From: Friedmanniella luteola
Lineage (GTDB): Bacteria; Actinomycetota; Actinomycetes; Propionibacteriales; Propionibacteriaceae
Length of the DNA: 64,000 nt
Assembly (NCBI RefSeq): GCF_900105065.1
Contig: NZ_LT629749.1
Coordinates: 4,278,001-4,342,000 of the forward strand
Direction of reading: 5' to 3'
Shown here: positions 45,781-55,018 of the stretch, piece after piece
How positions within the stretch are numbered: position 1 is the first letter of the stretch
Layout of the letters: the number at the start of each line of letters is the position of its first letter
The notes under the pieces: generated by a model
What the model was told of the DNA's origin: nothing
The model's input: only the letters and a program-made list of their open reading frames with translations
Database searches by the model: none
Position numbers and translations under genes: made by a program

Positions 45781-48221
45781 GCACCCCGGCCGCCCCGGTC
45801 CCCGGACCCCCGGGCGCGGGCACCGAGCCCCGCGGGGCCGACGACCCGACCGCGGCACCTGCGCTCCCGTCCGACCTCGCACCAGCCGCCGCCTCGGCCG
45901 CGCCGGCGGTCCCCGGGGCCCCGGTGGTCAAGCAGACCGAGCGCCCGCACCCGCTCACCCCGTTCATCCGCGGCTGGATCGTGCTGGTGGCCATCGCCGT
46001 CACCTGGTCGCGGGAGCTGGTGCCCGACGGCAGCGGCGACGGGTTCGACCTGTCCGACCTCGCCGTCCTGCTGCCCCTGGCCGGGGTGGTCGTGCTGATG
46101 GCCGGCGTCGTCGGGTTCCTCAGCTGGTACTTCACCCGCTTCGTGATCGACGCCGACGAGCTGCGGGTGGAGACGGGGGCCCTGTTCAAGAGCTCCAAGC
46201 GGATCCCCTTCGAGCGGCTCCAGTCGGTCGACGTCATCCAGCCGCTGGCGGCGCGGCTCTTCGGGCTCGCCGAGCTGCGGATCGAGGTGGGGGCCGGGGA
46301 CAGCACCGTGCGGCTGCGCTACCTGGGCCGGGCGAAGGCCGGCCAGCTCCGCGAGTACCTGCTGCTCCGGGCGCACGGCCGCCGCGGCCGGCTCGACGAC
46401 CCCGAGCTGGCCCTGCCGGCGAGCGCCTTCGTCGACCGCGGCGCCGCCGACCGTCCGCTCGTCACCGTCAGCCCCCAGCGGCTGGTGCTGAGCTTCCTCG
46501 CCTCGACGGAGTGGCTGATGACGGCCGGCCTCACCGCCGCCGTGCTCGTCGTCACCGGCGTCTTCGACGTCACCGCCTACGCCCTGCCGGGGCTGATCCC
46601 GCTGCTCATCGGCACGGTCTCCGTGGTCGGCCGCCGCGTGTTCGCGATGTTCAACTTCACGCTCTCGGAGTCCCCGCGCGGCCTGCGGGTGACCCGCGGG
46701 CTCACCAACCTCACCAGCCAGTCGGTGCCGGTCGACCGCATCCAGGGCGTCCGGACCAGCCAGCCGCTGCTGTGGCGGCCGTTCGGCTGGTACCGGGTGG
46801 ACGTCGACATCGTCGGCTACGCCGGCTCGGACGGGGAGAACAACGAGTCGGCGGCCACCAGCGTCCTGCTGCCGGTGGCGACCCGCGCCGAGGTCGACCG
46901 GGCCCTGGGGCGGGTGCTGCCCGGGGTCCAGCTCGACGCCCTGGAGCTGCGCCCCTCGCCCCGGCGCGCCCGGTGGGTGGCCTGGTTCGACTTCTGGACG
47001 CTGCGCCACGGCTGGGACGAGCGGGTGCTCGTCACCCAGCACGGCTGGCTGACCACCGTGCAGGACGTCCTGCCGCACGCCAAGACGCAGTCGGTGCGGA
47101 TCGAGCAGGGACCGCTGCAGCGTCGCCTGCGGTTGGCCGACGTGCACTGCGACACCCCGCGGGGGCCGGTCGACGTCGTCGCCCGGCAGCTCGACGTCGC
47201 CGTGGCGCGGGAGCTGGCCCTGAGCCAGCTGGACCGCGCCCGGCACGCCCGGGCCGCCGACCGGGAGCGCCGGGCCCTGGCCGACGGCCCTCTCGACGAG
47301 CTGGCCGGAGAGGCCGAGGTCCTCGCGGCCTTCGGCACCGACCGTGACCGCCTGCTCGGGGCCGGGTCGGAGAGCGAGGTGTTCGCCCTCGACGAGGGGC
47401 GCGTGCTGCGGCTGTACCGGACGCGGCACGAGGCCCCCCGGCAGACCGCGACCCAGCTCCAGGCACTGTACCGGCACTGGTCCGGCGTCGACGTCGGGAT
47501 CGAGGTCCCCCTCACCCTGCAGACCGGGGAGCTGGCCGGCCGGGCCTGGTCGGTCGACCGCCGGTTCTCCGGCCGCAACTTCTCCGGCTGGCTGGCCGAG
47601 TCCGGCCCCGACGAGCGGCGCCCGGCCCTGCTCAGCCTGCTCGACGCGACGACCGCCGTGGCCCGGCTGCCCAGCCCGGTGCCGGGCTGGGCGCGGTTGG
47701 TCGGGCCCGACGGACCCCGGACCCACGCCAGCCTGCCCGCGCTGCTGAACGCCATGCTCGCCGGCCCGGTCGCGCGCAGCCGGCCCCACCTGCAGGCCGA
47801 CCTGCCCGAGGTGGCGGCCGTCTGGGACCGGCTGCAGGCCGACCTGGCCGCCCGCCGGGTGGCCCCCGCCGTGGTGCACGGCGACATCTGCCCGCCCAAC
47901 GCCTTCGTCAGCCTCGGCCCGTCCGGCCCCGTCGTCACCGGGCTGGGCGACTTCAGCCCCCACACGGTGCACGGCGACCCGGTGGCCGACCTCGTCGGCG
48001 CCACGGCGTTCCTCGAGCTCGAGGGCTACGACGGCGCGGCCGAGGACGCAGCCTGGCTGACCGACGTGGTCCTCCAGCGCTACGGCACGAGTCCCGTCGC
48101 CGAGGGCGACCTGGCCCGGTGGCTGGGCGTCTACCGGCGCTTCTACGGCTTCTACTTCTCCGACAGCGCGGCCTTCGACCCCCACCTGTACGCGTGGTGC
48201 CTGCGCCAGCTGCGCGGCTGA
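45777..48221 (+). CDS. PH-domain (YdbT-like) protein fused to an APH-like kinase
   Basis: The 814-residue product starts with a ~55-residue Pro/Ala-rich stretch, then carries membrane helices and three bPH_2 modules (about 120-200, 292-370 and 411-480; TRFVIDADELRVETGALFKS, LRVTRGLTNLTSQSVPVDRI, VLVTQHGWLTTVQDVLP), the usual YdbT layout. From ~525 a phosphotransferase fold follows: LGAGSESEVFALDEG as the nucleotide loop, a catalytic loop VVHGDICPPN near 697-706 (HGDxxPxN) and GLGDF for the metal Asp near 724. The reading frame is open throughout, with no plausible internal start before the kinase. Starts by GTGA overlap. Kinase substrate unknown. Confidence 0.85.
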   Translation: MSTPAAPVPGPPGAGTEPRGADDPTAAPALPSDLAPAAASAAPAVPGAPVVKQTERPHPLTPFIRGWIVLVAIAVTWSRELVPDGSGDGFDLSDLAVLLPLAGVVVLMAGVVGFLSWYFTRFVIDADELRVETGALFKSSKRIPFERLQSVDVIQPLAARLFGLAELRIEVGAGDSTVRLRYLGRAKAGQLREYLLLRAHGRRGRLDDPELALPASAFVDRGAADRPLVTVSPQRLVLSFLASTEWLMTAGLTAAVLVVTGVFDVTAYALPGLIPLLIGTVSVVGRRVFAMFNFTLSESPRGLRVTRGLTNLTSQSVPVDRIQGVRTSQPLLWRPFGWYRVDVDIVGYAGSDGENNESAATSVLLPVATRAEVDRALGRVLPGVQLDALELRPSPRRARWVAWFDFWTLRHGWDERVLVTQHGWLTTVQDVLPHAKTQSVRIEQGPLQRRLRLADVHCDTPRGPVDVVARQLDVAVARELALSQLDRARHARAADRERRALADGPLDELAGEAEVLAAFGTDRDRLLGAGSESEVFALDEGRVLRLYRTRHEAPRQTATQLQALYRHWSGVDVGIEVPLTLQTGELAGRAWSVDRRFSGRNFSGWLAESGPDERRPALLSLLDATTAVARLPSPVPGWARLVGPDGPRTHASLPALLNAMLAGPVARSRPHLQADLPEVAAVWDRLQADLAARRVAPAVVHGDICPPNAFVSLGPSGPVVTGLGDFSPHTVHGDPVADLVGATAFLELEGYDGAAEDAAWLTDVVLQRYGTSPVAEGDLARWLGVYRRFYGFYFSDSAAFDPHLYAWCLRQLRG

Positions 48222-48300
48222 GCGCCGGCCGCGGCCCGGCCCGCGAGCGGACGACCGTGGTGCTGGTGGCCACCCTGGCGCCGGTCCGGACCGATGTCGC

Positions 48301-48306
48301 TAGGCT
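48301..48306 (+). promoter_or_regulatory. -10 box, leaderless promoter of ppgK
   Basis: TAGGCT ends 6 bases before the ATG at 48313. Confidence 0.6.
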
Positions 48307-48312
48307 CCCCCC

Positions 48313-49107
48313 ATGACCGACCACCCCGTGCACAGCGCCCCCGTCCTCGGCATCGACATCGGTGGCAGCGGCATCAAGGGCGCACCGGTGGATCTCACCA
48401 CGGGCGAGCTCGCGCAGAAGCGGCTGCGGATCCCGACGCCGGAGAAGTCGACGCCCAAGAACGTCGCGAAGGTGGTGGGCGAGATCGTCGAGCACTTCAT
48501 CGACACCATCGGGACCGACGGCCCGATCGGCGTCACGATCCCGGCGGTGGTGACCCACGGGCAGACGCGGTCCGCGGCCAACATCGACAAGTCGTGGATC
48601 GACGCCGAGGCGGAGAAGATCTTCGAGGACCACCTCGGCCGCGACATCTACCTGGTCAACGACGCCGACGCGGCGGGCGTGGCGGAGGTGCACTACGGCG
48701 CGGCCAAGGACCACCCGGGCCTGGTCCTGCTGACCACCCTCGGCACCGGCATCGGCTCCGCCCTGGTCTACCGCGGCGTGCTGATCCCCAACACCGAGTT
48801 CGGGCACCTGGAGATCGACGGCCACGACGCCGAGTCCCGCGCCGCCTCCAGCGTCAAGGACAAGGAGGGCCTCTCCTACACCGAGTGGGCCAAGCGGCTG
48901 CAGCGCTACTACGAGCGCGTCGAAGCCCTGCTGTGGCCCGACCTCATCGTCGTCGGCGGCGGCGTGAGCAAGGACGCCGACAAGTTCCTGTCCAAGATCA
49001 GCGTGCACGCCGAGCTGGTGCCCGCCAAGCTGCTGAACACCGCCGGCATCGTCGGCGCCGCCTGGCTGGCCGCCGACCGCCAGCAGCACCCCGACCTGCT
49101 CAAGTAG
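48313..49107 (+). CDS. ppgK: Polyphosphate glucokinase (ROK family)
   Basis: The 264-residue product has [17 protein letters not shown] (phosphate loop), [33 protein letters not shown] (catalytic Asp in DADA), [16 protein letters not shown] and [11 protein letters not shown]. The length and TPEKSTP region identify the actinobacterial polyphosphate/ATP-dependent glucokinase that phosphorylates glucose with polyphosphate or ATP. It makes the glucose-6-phosphate used by Pgi, encoded about 9 kb away. Leaderless promoter; a hairpin lies between it and the convergent argS. Confidence 0.95.
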   Translation: MTDHPVHSAPVLGIDIGGSGIKGAPVDLTTGELAQKRLRIPTPEKSTPKNVAKVVGEIVEHFIDTIGTDGPIGVTIPAVVTHGQTRSAANIDKSWIDAEAEKIFEDHLGRDIYLVNDADAAGVAEVHYGAAKDHPGLVLLTTLGTGIGSALVYRGVLIPNTEFGHLEIDGHDAESRAASSVKDKEGLSYTEWAKRLQRYYERVEALLWPDLIVVGGGVSKDADKFLSKISVHAELVPAKLLNTAGIVGAAWLAADRQQHPDLLK

Positions 49108-49122
49108 GCCGGGCCCGGTCCG

Positions 49123-49157
49123 GGAGCCCGTCCCAGAGCGGCCCTTCGACGGGCTCC
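49123..49157. terminator. Hairpin between convergent ppgK and argS
   Basis: GGAGCCCGTC (49123-49132) pairs with GACGGGCTCC (49148-49157) across a 15-base loop. The right half, GGCCCTTCGACGGGCTCC, is a relative of the repeat at 17301-17318. Confidence 0.6.
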
Positions 49158-49207
49158 GGGAGCGGTGCGGGGTGCTGCGCGCGGACGCGCCCCAACCCCC
49201 GCAGGGG

Positions 49208-50845
49208 TCACATCCGGTCGGGGGCGGCGATGCCGAGCAGGTCGAGGCCGGCGGCCAGCACCTTCTTGGTCGCCGCGCAGAGCGCCAGCCGGGAGTCGCG
49301 GACCTCCCCCTCGGACTTGAGCACCGGGCACTGCTCGTAGAACACCGAGAGCGCGCCGGCCAGCTCGTAGAGGTAGGTGCACAGCTTGTGCGGCTGCAGG
49401 TCCTGGGCGACCCCCGCCACCGTCTCGCCGAAGCGGGACAGCAGCAGGGCCAGCTGCTGCTCGGCCGGCTCCTCCAGCACGGTGACCAGCGCCCGACCGG
49501 TCAGGCCCTCCGCCTCGGCCCTGCGCAGCACCTGCGCCATCCGGGCGTGCGCGTACTGCAGGTACGGCCCGGTGTTGCCGGTGGTCTGCACCATCCGGTC
49601 GACGTCGAAGACGTAGTCCTTGTTGATGCCCGTCGACAGGTCGGCGTACTTGATCGCGGCCAGGGCGACGGGCGGGGCGGCCTGCTCCTCGGCGGCGTCG
49701 AGCAGCGAGGTGAGCGGCACCGCGGAGCCCTCACGGGTGGAGAACCGGCGGCCGTCGGGCCCGAGGATCTGGCCGTAGGCGACGTGCTCGGCCGAGACGC
49801 CGTCGGGCAGGAAGCCGGCCTTCCGTGACGCCGCGAAGACCTGCTCGAAGTGGAACGACTGCGGGGAGCCGACGACGTAGATGATCCGGTCGGCGTGCAG
49901 GTCGCGCACCCGGTGCCGCACGGCGGCGAGGTCGGTCGTGGCGTAGCCGAAGCCGCCGTCGCTCTTGCGGATGATCATCGGGGAGTTGAAGCCCTCGATG
50001 AACACGCAGAGCGCACCGTCGTCGACCACGGCGGTGCCGGACGCCTGGAGCTCGGCGACCAGCGGGGCCAGGTCGTCGTTGTAGATCGACTCGCCGGCCA
50101 GGTCGTCGTCGGTCAGCAGCACGCCGAGCCGGGCGTAGGCGGCGTTGAAGCCGACCAGGGAGACCTCGATCAGCTGCCGCCAGGTGGCCCGGGTCTCCGG
50201 GTCACCCGACTGCAGGGCGACGACCCGCTGACGGGCCGCCGTCGCGAACTCCGGGTCGGCCTTGAAGTGGGCGTTGGCCCTCTTGTAGAGCTCTTCCGCC
50301 GCGGCCAGGTCGAGACCGGAGACGTCGATCTGGTCCTCGAGGATCTGCTCGACCAGCATCCCGAACTGGGTGCCCCAGTCGCCCACGTGGTTCTGCGGGA
50401 TGACCCGGTGGCCGACGGCGGCCAGCACCCGGTGCAGGCAGTCGCCGATGATCGTGCCGCGCAGGTGGCCGACGTGCATCTGCTTGGCCACGTTGGGAGC
50501 CGAGTAGTCGATGACGACGACCTGCGAGGTCTCGGCGGGCTCGATGCCGGCACCGGGGGCCGCGAGCTGGTCGGTCACCCAGGAGGCCAGCACCGAGGAC
50601 TTCAGCCGCAGGTTGAGGAAGCCGGGTCCGGCGATCTCCGGGGGCTCGCACAGGTCGGCCAGGTCCAGCCGCTCGACGATCGACGCCGCCACCTCGCGCG
50701 GCGGCCGGCCCTCGCTCTTGGCCAGGCGGAGCGCCACGTTCGACTGGAAGTGACCGAACTGGGGCTTGGTGGCCGGCCGCAGCTCCGGGTCGATGCCGGT
50801 GACGGCCTCGATCCGCGAGCTCAGCTGCGAAGGAAGGGAGGACAC
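49208..50845 (-). CDS. argS: Arginyl-tRNA synthetase
   Basis: The 545-residue class I enzyme has an N-terminal tRNA-binding domain (QFGHFQSNVALRLAK), the HIGH motif as HVGH in SAPNVAKQMHVGHLRGTIIGD, and the C-terminal DALR anticodon domain. KMSKS is replaced by the RRFSTREG region, which is normal for many ArgRS. It loads arginine on tRNA-Arg after arginine-dependent ATP activation. GTG at 50845 lies 8 bases after GATAAT, suggesting a leaderless transcript. An essential housekeeping gene, apparently single. Confidence 0.97.
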   Translation of the reverse strand: MSSLPSQLSSRIEAVTGIDPELRPATKPQFGHFQSNVALRLAKSEGRPPREVAASIVERLDLADLCEPPEIAGPGFLNLRLKSSVLASWVTDQLAAPGAGIEPAETSQVVVIDYSAPNVAKQMHVGHLRGTIIGDCLHRVLAAVGHRVIPQNHVGDWGTQFGMLVEQILEDQIDVSGLDLAAAEELYKRANAHFKADPEFATAARQRVVALQSGDPETRATWRQLIEVSLVGFNAAYARLGVLLTDDDLAGESIYNDDLAPLVAELQASGTAVVDDGALCVFIEGFNSPMIIRKSDGGFGYATTDLAAVRHRVRDLHADRIIYVVGSPQSFHFEQVFAASRKAGFLPDGVSAEHVAYGQILGPDGRRFSTREGSAVPLTSLLDAAEEQAAPPVALAAIKYADLSTGINKDYVFDVDRMVQTTGNTGPYLQYAHARMAQVLRRAEAEGLTGRALVTVLEEPAEQQLALLLSRFGETVAGVAQDLQPHKLCTYLYELAGALSVFYEQCPVLKSEGEVRDSRLALCAATKKVLAAGLDLLGIAAPDRM

Positions 50846-50853
50846 GAGTACCG

Positions 50854-50859
50854 ATTATC
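50854..50859 (-). promoter_or_regulatory. -10 box of argS
   Basis: GATAAT on the minus strand ends 8 bases before the GTG at 50845. Confidence 0.5.
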
Positions 50860-51030
50860 CCACGCACGGAGCCACGCCCCCACCGTCAGCGGGCCCCGCG
50901 GGCTCGGGCCGGGACCGGGGGGTCTGTGCCACGATGTGGCCCTCCACGGCGCCGGCCGCCGGCCTCCGCCAGCACGGCGTCCCGCCCTGATCTCCGACCT
51001 CCCTGGTCCCGACCGCGAGGAGCCGCGCCG

Positions 51031-52950
51031 ATGCCCCAGCCCCTGCAGCCCTTCCTGCACGACCTCGTCACGGTCTTCTCCGCTCCCACCCAGGTGCTGT
51101 CCGGCCAGCACGGCGACATCGGCGCCGACGTCGGCCGGGCCAGCGCCGAGGGCGTCCTGCACGCCGACGTGCGGGTGCTGAGCCGGGTGGTCGTCGAGGT
51201 CGACGGACGGCCGGGAGAGCACATCGCCACCGAGACCGGCACCCGGACGGCGCGGTTCACCACCCTGCTGCGGGAGGTCGGCGCCGGGCTCAGCGCGGTC
51301 GCGGACGCCACGGTCCGGCTGGACCGGGAGCGGCGGGTGGAGCCCGGCTCGGTGGCCGAGCGGCTGCAGCTCAGCTCGGTGCTGCCCACGGCGGTCACCG
51401 TCGCGGTGACCGTCACCTTCGCCGCGGACCTCGCCCCGGTCGCGAGCATCAAGATGGGCCGCACCGGCACGCCCACGGCGTTCGCGGCGGTCGGTGACCG
51501 ACGGCGCTGGGGGGACGACGACATCGCTGCGACGCTGACGGCGCCCGGCGCCACCTGGTCCACGGCGCCGGACGGCACGGGTGCGGTGGCGACCTGGTCG
51601 GTCGTCGTGCCGGCCCACGGCAGCGTCGACGTCGGCTGGGCCCTCGAGGTCACCGACCGCGGGGGTGTCGTCGTGGCGGCACCCGACCGGTGGGCGCCCG
51701 CCGACCTGCCGCCGGTGGCCGACTCACGGGTGGCGCCCTGGCTGCGGCGGTCCCTGGAGGACCTGGACAGCCTGCGGATGGCCCGGCCGCAGGCGCCCGG
51801 TGACGCCTTCTTCGCCGCCGGCGCCCCCTGGTACCTGACCCTGTTCGGCCGCGACAGCCTGTGGGCGGCGCGGCTGGTGCTGCCCGTCAGCCTCGAGCCG
51901 GCCCGGGGCACGCTGCGCGCCCTCGCCGCCCTGCAGGGCACCACGATCGACGACGAGCGGGCCGAGCAGCCCGGCAAGATCATGCACGAGCTGCGGCGCG
52001 GCGCCTTCGGGCTGGGCAGCATGTCGCTGCCGCCGCTCTACTACGGGACCATCGACGCGACCCCGCTGTGGGTCTGCCTGCTGCACGACGCCTGGCGGGC
52101 CGGGTTGCCCGACCCGGAGGTGCAGGCCCTGCTGCCCGCGCTCGAGGCCGCGCTCGGCTGGCTGCTGGAGTACTTCGACGCCGACGGCGACGGCTTCGGG
52201 GAGTACCTCGACGCCAGCGGCCACGGGCTGGCCAACCAGGGCTGGAAGGACTCCGCGGACTCGGTGCGCTTCCGGGACGGCCGGATCGCCGACGGCCCGG
52301 TCGCCCTGTGCGAGGTGCAGGGCTACGCCCACGAGGCGGCGGTGGCGGGCGCGGCGCTGCTCGACGCCTTCGACCGGCCGGGGGCCGAGCGGCTGCGGGC
52401 CTGGGCCGCGACCCTGGCGGAGCGGTTCCGGGCCGCGTTCTGGGTCGGCGAGGGCGACGGTCGCTATCCCGCCCTGGCCCTCGACGGGCACGGCGACCGG
52501 GTCGACGCGCTGACCAGCAACATCGGCCACCTGCTCGGCACGGGGATCCTCGACGCGGAGGAGGAGCTGCTGGTCGCACGTCGGGTGGCGGAGCCGGCCC
52601 TGGACTCCGGGCTGGGGCTGCGCACGATGTCCACCGATGACGCCGGCTACGACCCGCTGAGCTACCACTGCGGGTCGGTGTGGCCGCACGACACGGCGAT
52701 CGTCGTCGCCGGGCTGGTCCGGGCCGGGCTGGCCGAGCACGCGTCCGGGCTGGTCGAGGGCCTGCTGCAGGCCTCGGTCGCCTTCGATGCTCGGCTGCCC
52801 GAGCTCTGGAGCGGCGAGGGACGACCGGTCCCCTACCCCGCGTCCTGCCGGCCGCAGGCCTGGTCCGCGGCCACGGCCGTCGTCGTGGCCGGGTTGCTCG
52901 GCGGTGCCGACCCGGCCGGCGGGGAGCGGGGCGCCGTCCGGGAGGCCTGA
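51031..52950 (+). CDS. Glycogen-debranching-like glucosidase
   Basis: The 639-residue product has the N-terminal debranching-type beta domain (VLSGQHGDIGADVGRASAEGVLHADVRVLSRVVVEVDG) and an (alpha/alpha)6 barrel with YLTLFGRDSLWAARLVLP, LLEYFDADGDGFGEY and YHCGSVWPHDTAIVVAGL. This is the actinobacterial 'glycogen debranching N-terminal domain' family, probably an alpha-glucosidase or amylo-1,6-glucosidase-like enzyme on short oligosaccharides; the exact linkage is open. ATG at 51031 follows GAGGAG. A putative general acid/base pair lies in the GRDS and WPHD motifs. Confidence 0.88.
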   Translation: MPQPLQPFLHDLVTVFSAPTQVLSGQHGDIGADVGRASAEGVLHADVRVLSRVVVEVDGRPGEHIATETGTRTARFTTLLREVGAGLSAVADATVRLDRERRVEPGSVAERLQLSSVLPTAVTVAVTVTFAADLAPVASIKMGRTGTPTAFAAVGDRRRWGDDDIAATLTAPGATWSTAPDGTGAVATWSVVVPAHGSVDVGWALEVTDRGGVVVAAPDRWAPADLPPVADSRVAPWLRRSLEDLDSLRMARPQAPGDAFFAAGAPWYLTLFGRDSLWAARLVLPVSLEPARGTLRALAALQGTTIDDERAEQPGKIMHELRRGAFGLGSMSLPPLYYGTIDATPLWVCLLHDAWRAGLPDPEVQALLPALEAALGWLLEYFDADGDGFGEYLDASGHGLANQGWKDSADSVRFRDGRIADGPVALCEVQGYAHEAAVAGAALLDAFDRPGAERLRAWAATLAERFRAAFWVGEGDGRYPALALDGHGDRVDALTSNIGHLLGTGILDAEEELLVARRVAEPALDSGLGLRTMSTDDAGYDPLSYHCGSVWPHDTAIVVAGLVRAGLAEHASGLVEGLLQASVAFDARLPELWSGEGRPVPYPASCRPQAWSAATAVVVAGLLGGADPAGGERGAVREA

Positions 52951-52984
52951 ACCACCGGCTCGGCGATTGATCGTCCGATCGGCT

Positions 52985-53010
52985 CCTACGTTATTACGTT
53001 TTGACGTAGG
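52985..53010. promoter_or_regulatory. Inverted repeat at the serine-hydrolase promoter
   Basis: CCTACGT (52985-52991) and ACGTAGG (53004-53010) are exact reverse complements, with another ACGT exactly between them (52996-52999). The right arm overlaps the TAGGCT -10 box, so a bound protein would block it. Confidence 0.5.
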
Positions 53011-53012
53011 CT
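53007..53012 (+). promoter_or_regulatory. -10 box, leaderless promoter of the serine hydrolase
   Basis: TAGGCT ends 6 bases before the ATG at 53019. Confidence 0.55.
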
Positions 53013-53018
53013 CGGACC

Positions 53019-54086
53019 ATGGCCCCCTCCGCACGTCGCCGTCCCGTCCGTCGCGTCGGCAGTGTCGCCGTCGTGGCCGTCCTGCTGGCCGGCCTGGTCT
53101 GGTGGTGGCCCGGACCGCCGCGCGCGACCGGCGACCGGACGGGTGACGCGGGCCTGCTGGCGCGGGTCGGGGAGCTCGACGGCTTCCGGCGGCTCGCCGT
53201 CGCCGTCGTCGACCTGGAGGGGTCGCCCCGCGTCCGCCACGCCGGCGTGGGCGCGGACGAGCGGACGCCCTTCGAGGCCGGATCGGTGACCAAGGCGCTG
53301 ACCGGGCTGGTCGTCGCCGACGCGGTGGGACGGGGCGAGCTGGACCTCGACACCCCGGCCGGCGACCTGCTCGACCTGGGCGACGGTCCCGCCGCGCGGG
53401 TGACGGTGCGGCAGCTGGTCACCCACCACGCCGGGCTGCCGCCGCTGGACCGGGCGACCCGGCTCCGCGCGCTACCGCTGGTGCCGCTGGGTCTCGACCC
53501 CTACCGCGGCGTCAGCACCGCTGAGCTGGTGGAACGGGCGGCCTCCACGCAGACCGGCCCCCCGGAGTACGCCTACTCCAACCTCGGCGCCGCCCTCGCG
53601 GGTCAGGCGGCCGCCGCGGCCGCCGGCACCGACTACCCCACGCTGGTCCAGGACCGGCTGCTCGCCCCGCTCGGGTTGTGGGACACCCACCTGCAGACGG
53701 ACCAGGCCCTGGTGCCCGCCGGCCGCAGTGCGCGGGGCCGGCGGATGCAGCCGTGGGTCTTCGACGGGTACGCGCCGGCGGGCGCCACGGTGAGCACGAC
53801 GGCGGACCTGACGACGCTGGCCACCACCCTGCTCGAGGAGCGCGCACCGGGGATGGCGGCGCTGGAACCGCTGGCCGACGCCGGTCGCGAGGGCCGGCAG
53901 ATCGGGGTGTTCTGGCAGCTGAGCACCCAGGACGGCCGGACCATCACCTGGCACAACGGCCGCACCGGGGGGTACGGCGCCTTCGTCGGGCTGGACCGCG
54001 AACGGGGCCGGGCCGTCGTCGTGATGGCGGACGTGGCCACCGACCGCGTCGACGAGCTGGGCCTGCGGCTGGCCCGCGCCGACTGA
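53019..54086 (+). CDS. Serine beta-lactamase-like hydrolase, class C family
   Basis: The 355-residue product has a basic N-terminus and one membrane segment (VGSVAVVAVLLAGLVWWWP; signal anchor), then SxxK in FEAGSVTKALTG, YxN in YAYSNLG and a C-terminal HNGRTGGYGAF (KTG-like triad). These are the motifs of the class C beta-lactamase/carboxypeptidase/esterase family, acting outside the membrane. Its substrate may be a cell-wall peptide, beta-lactam or ester. It is preceded by an inverted repeat over its promoter, suggesting regulated expression. Single-gene unit with a leaderless promoter. Confidence 0.88.
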   Translation: MAPSARRRPVRRVGSVAVVAVLLAGLVWWWPGPPRATGDRTGDAGLLARVGELDGFRRLAVAVVDLEGSPRVRHAGVGADERTPFEAGSVTKALTGLVVADAVGRGELDLDTPAGDLLDLGDGPAARVTVRQLVTHHAGLPPLDRATRLRALPLVPLGLDPYRGVSTAELVERAASTQTGPPEYAYSNLGAALAGQAAAAAAGTDYPTLVQDRLLAPLGLWDTHLQTDQALVPAGRSARGRRMQPWVFDGYAPAGATVSTTADLTTLATTLLEERAPGMAALEPLADAGREGRQIGVFWQLSTQDGRTITWHNGRTGGYGAFVGLDRERGRAVVVMADVATDRVDELGLRLARAD

Positions 54087-54196
54087 CCGGGCGTTCTGAC
54101 CCGGGCCGACTGGTCCGGCGAGCTGCGGGTCGGGACCGAGCCGGGCGGGACCGAGGTGGGCGGACGGGCTCCAGCCAGGGCACCGCCCCGGCTCCG

Positions 54197-54988
54197 TCAG
54201 CCCGGCGCGGGCTGGCAGCGCGGGCACCAGTAGCTGCGCCGCTCCTGGCCTCGCGGGCCGAACTCCTCGGTGAGGATCGGGGTCCGGCACCGTCGGCAGG
54301 GCTGGCCGGGCCGCTCGAAGACGTACCGGCTGCGACCGGGACGCAGGTCTCCCGTCGTCGACTGCTCCGTGCGCCAGCGGTTCGCCTGCAGCAGCAGCTG
54401 TCCCCGCTGCAGGACGCGTCGGAGGTTGCGGACCTCCCGCACCGGTGTCCGGGGGTGCAGCCCCTGGAGGAACAGCAGCTCCGCGCGGTAGAGGGTGCCG
54501 ATCCCTGCCAGGTTGCGCTGGTCCAGCAGCGCCTCGCCGATGCTCCGGTCCGGCTGGGCCTGAACCCGGCGGAGGGCCTCGTCGACGTCCCAGTCGGGTC
54601 CCAGCAGGTCCGGGCCGAGGTGGCCGACGACGCCGTCCTCCTCCGCCGTCGGCACCAGCTCGACGACCGGCAACCGGTAGCCCACCGCGTCGTGCTCGGC
54701 GGTGGCCAGCACCGCGCGGATCTGGAACTCCTGCCCTCCCGACCACGGCCGTCCGGACGGGAAGATCCGCCAGGTGCCCTCCATCCGGAAGTGGGTGTGC
54801 AGCGTCCAGCCGTTGCCGAACCGGAACAGCTGGTGCTTGCCGCGGGAGACCACGGCCAGCACCTCGACCCCGGTCAGGTCCGTGGTCGCGAGCTGCGGGA
54901 CCCGGAGCTCGCAGCGCGTCAGCACCCGGCCGGCCAGCGCCTCGTCGAGGCGGCGGCAGGACCGCCAGACCGTGTCTCCCTCGGGCAT
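54197..54988 (-). CDS. DNA glycosylase/AP lyase of the Fpg/Nei family
   Basis: The 263-residue product starts MPEGDTVWR, with the catalytic Pro2-Glu3, has HTHFRMEGTWRIFP, the H2TH segment (GEALLDQRNLAGIGTLYRAE) and a C-terminal zinc finger CRRCRTPILTEEFG...CPRC. It cuts oxidised pyrimidines or formamidopyrimidines from DNA; MPEGDTV marks the Nei2-like actinobacterial branch rather than Fpg. ATG at 54988 lies 6 bases after CAGAAT. Downstream of the adjacent AlkA-like gene in the same direction. Confidence 0.9.
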   Translation of the reverse strand: MPEGDTVWRSCRRLDEALAGRVLTRCELRVPQLATTDLTGVEVLAVVSRGKHQLFRFGNGWTLHTHFRMEGTWRIFPSGRPWSGGQEFQIRAVLATAEHDAVGYRLPVVELVPTAEEDGVVGHLGPDLLGPDWDVDEALRRVQAQPDRSIGEALLDQRNLAGIGTLYRAELLFLQGLHPRTPVREVRNLRRVLQRGQLLLQANRWRTEQSTTGDLRPGRSRYVFERPGQPCRRCRTPILTEEFGPRGQERRSYWCPRCQPAPG

Positions 54989-54994
54989 CCCGCC

Positions 54995-55000
54995 ATTCTG
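54995..55000 (-). promoter_or_regulatory. -10-like box of the Nei-like gene
   Basis: CAGAAT on the minus strand ends 6 bases before the ATG at 54988, in the 30-bp gap after the AlkA-like gene. Confidence 0.4.
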
Positions 55001-55018
55001 CCCGCGCGAGCAGGGTGG

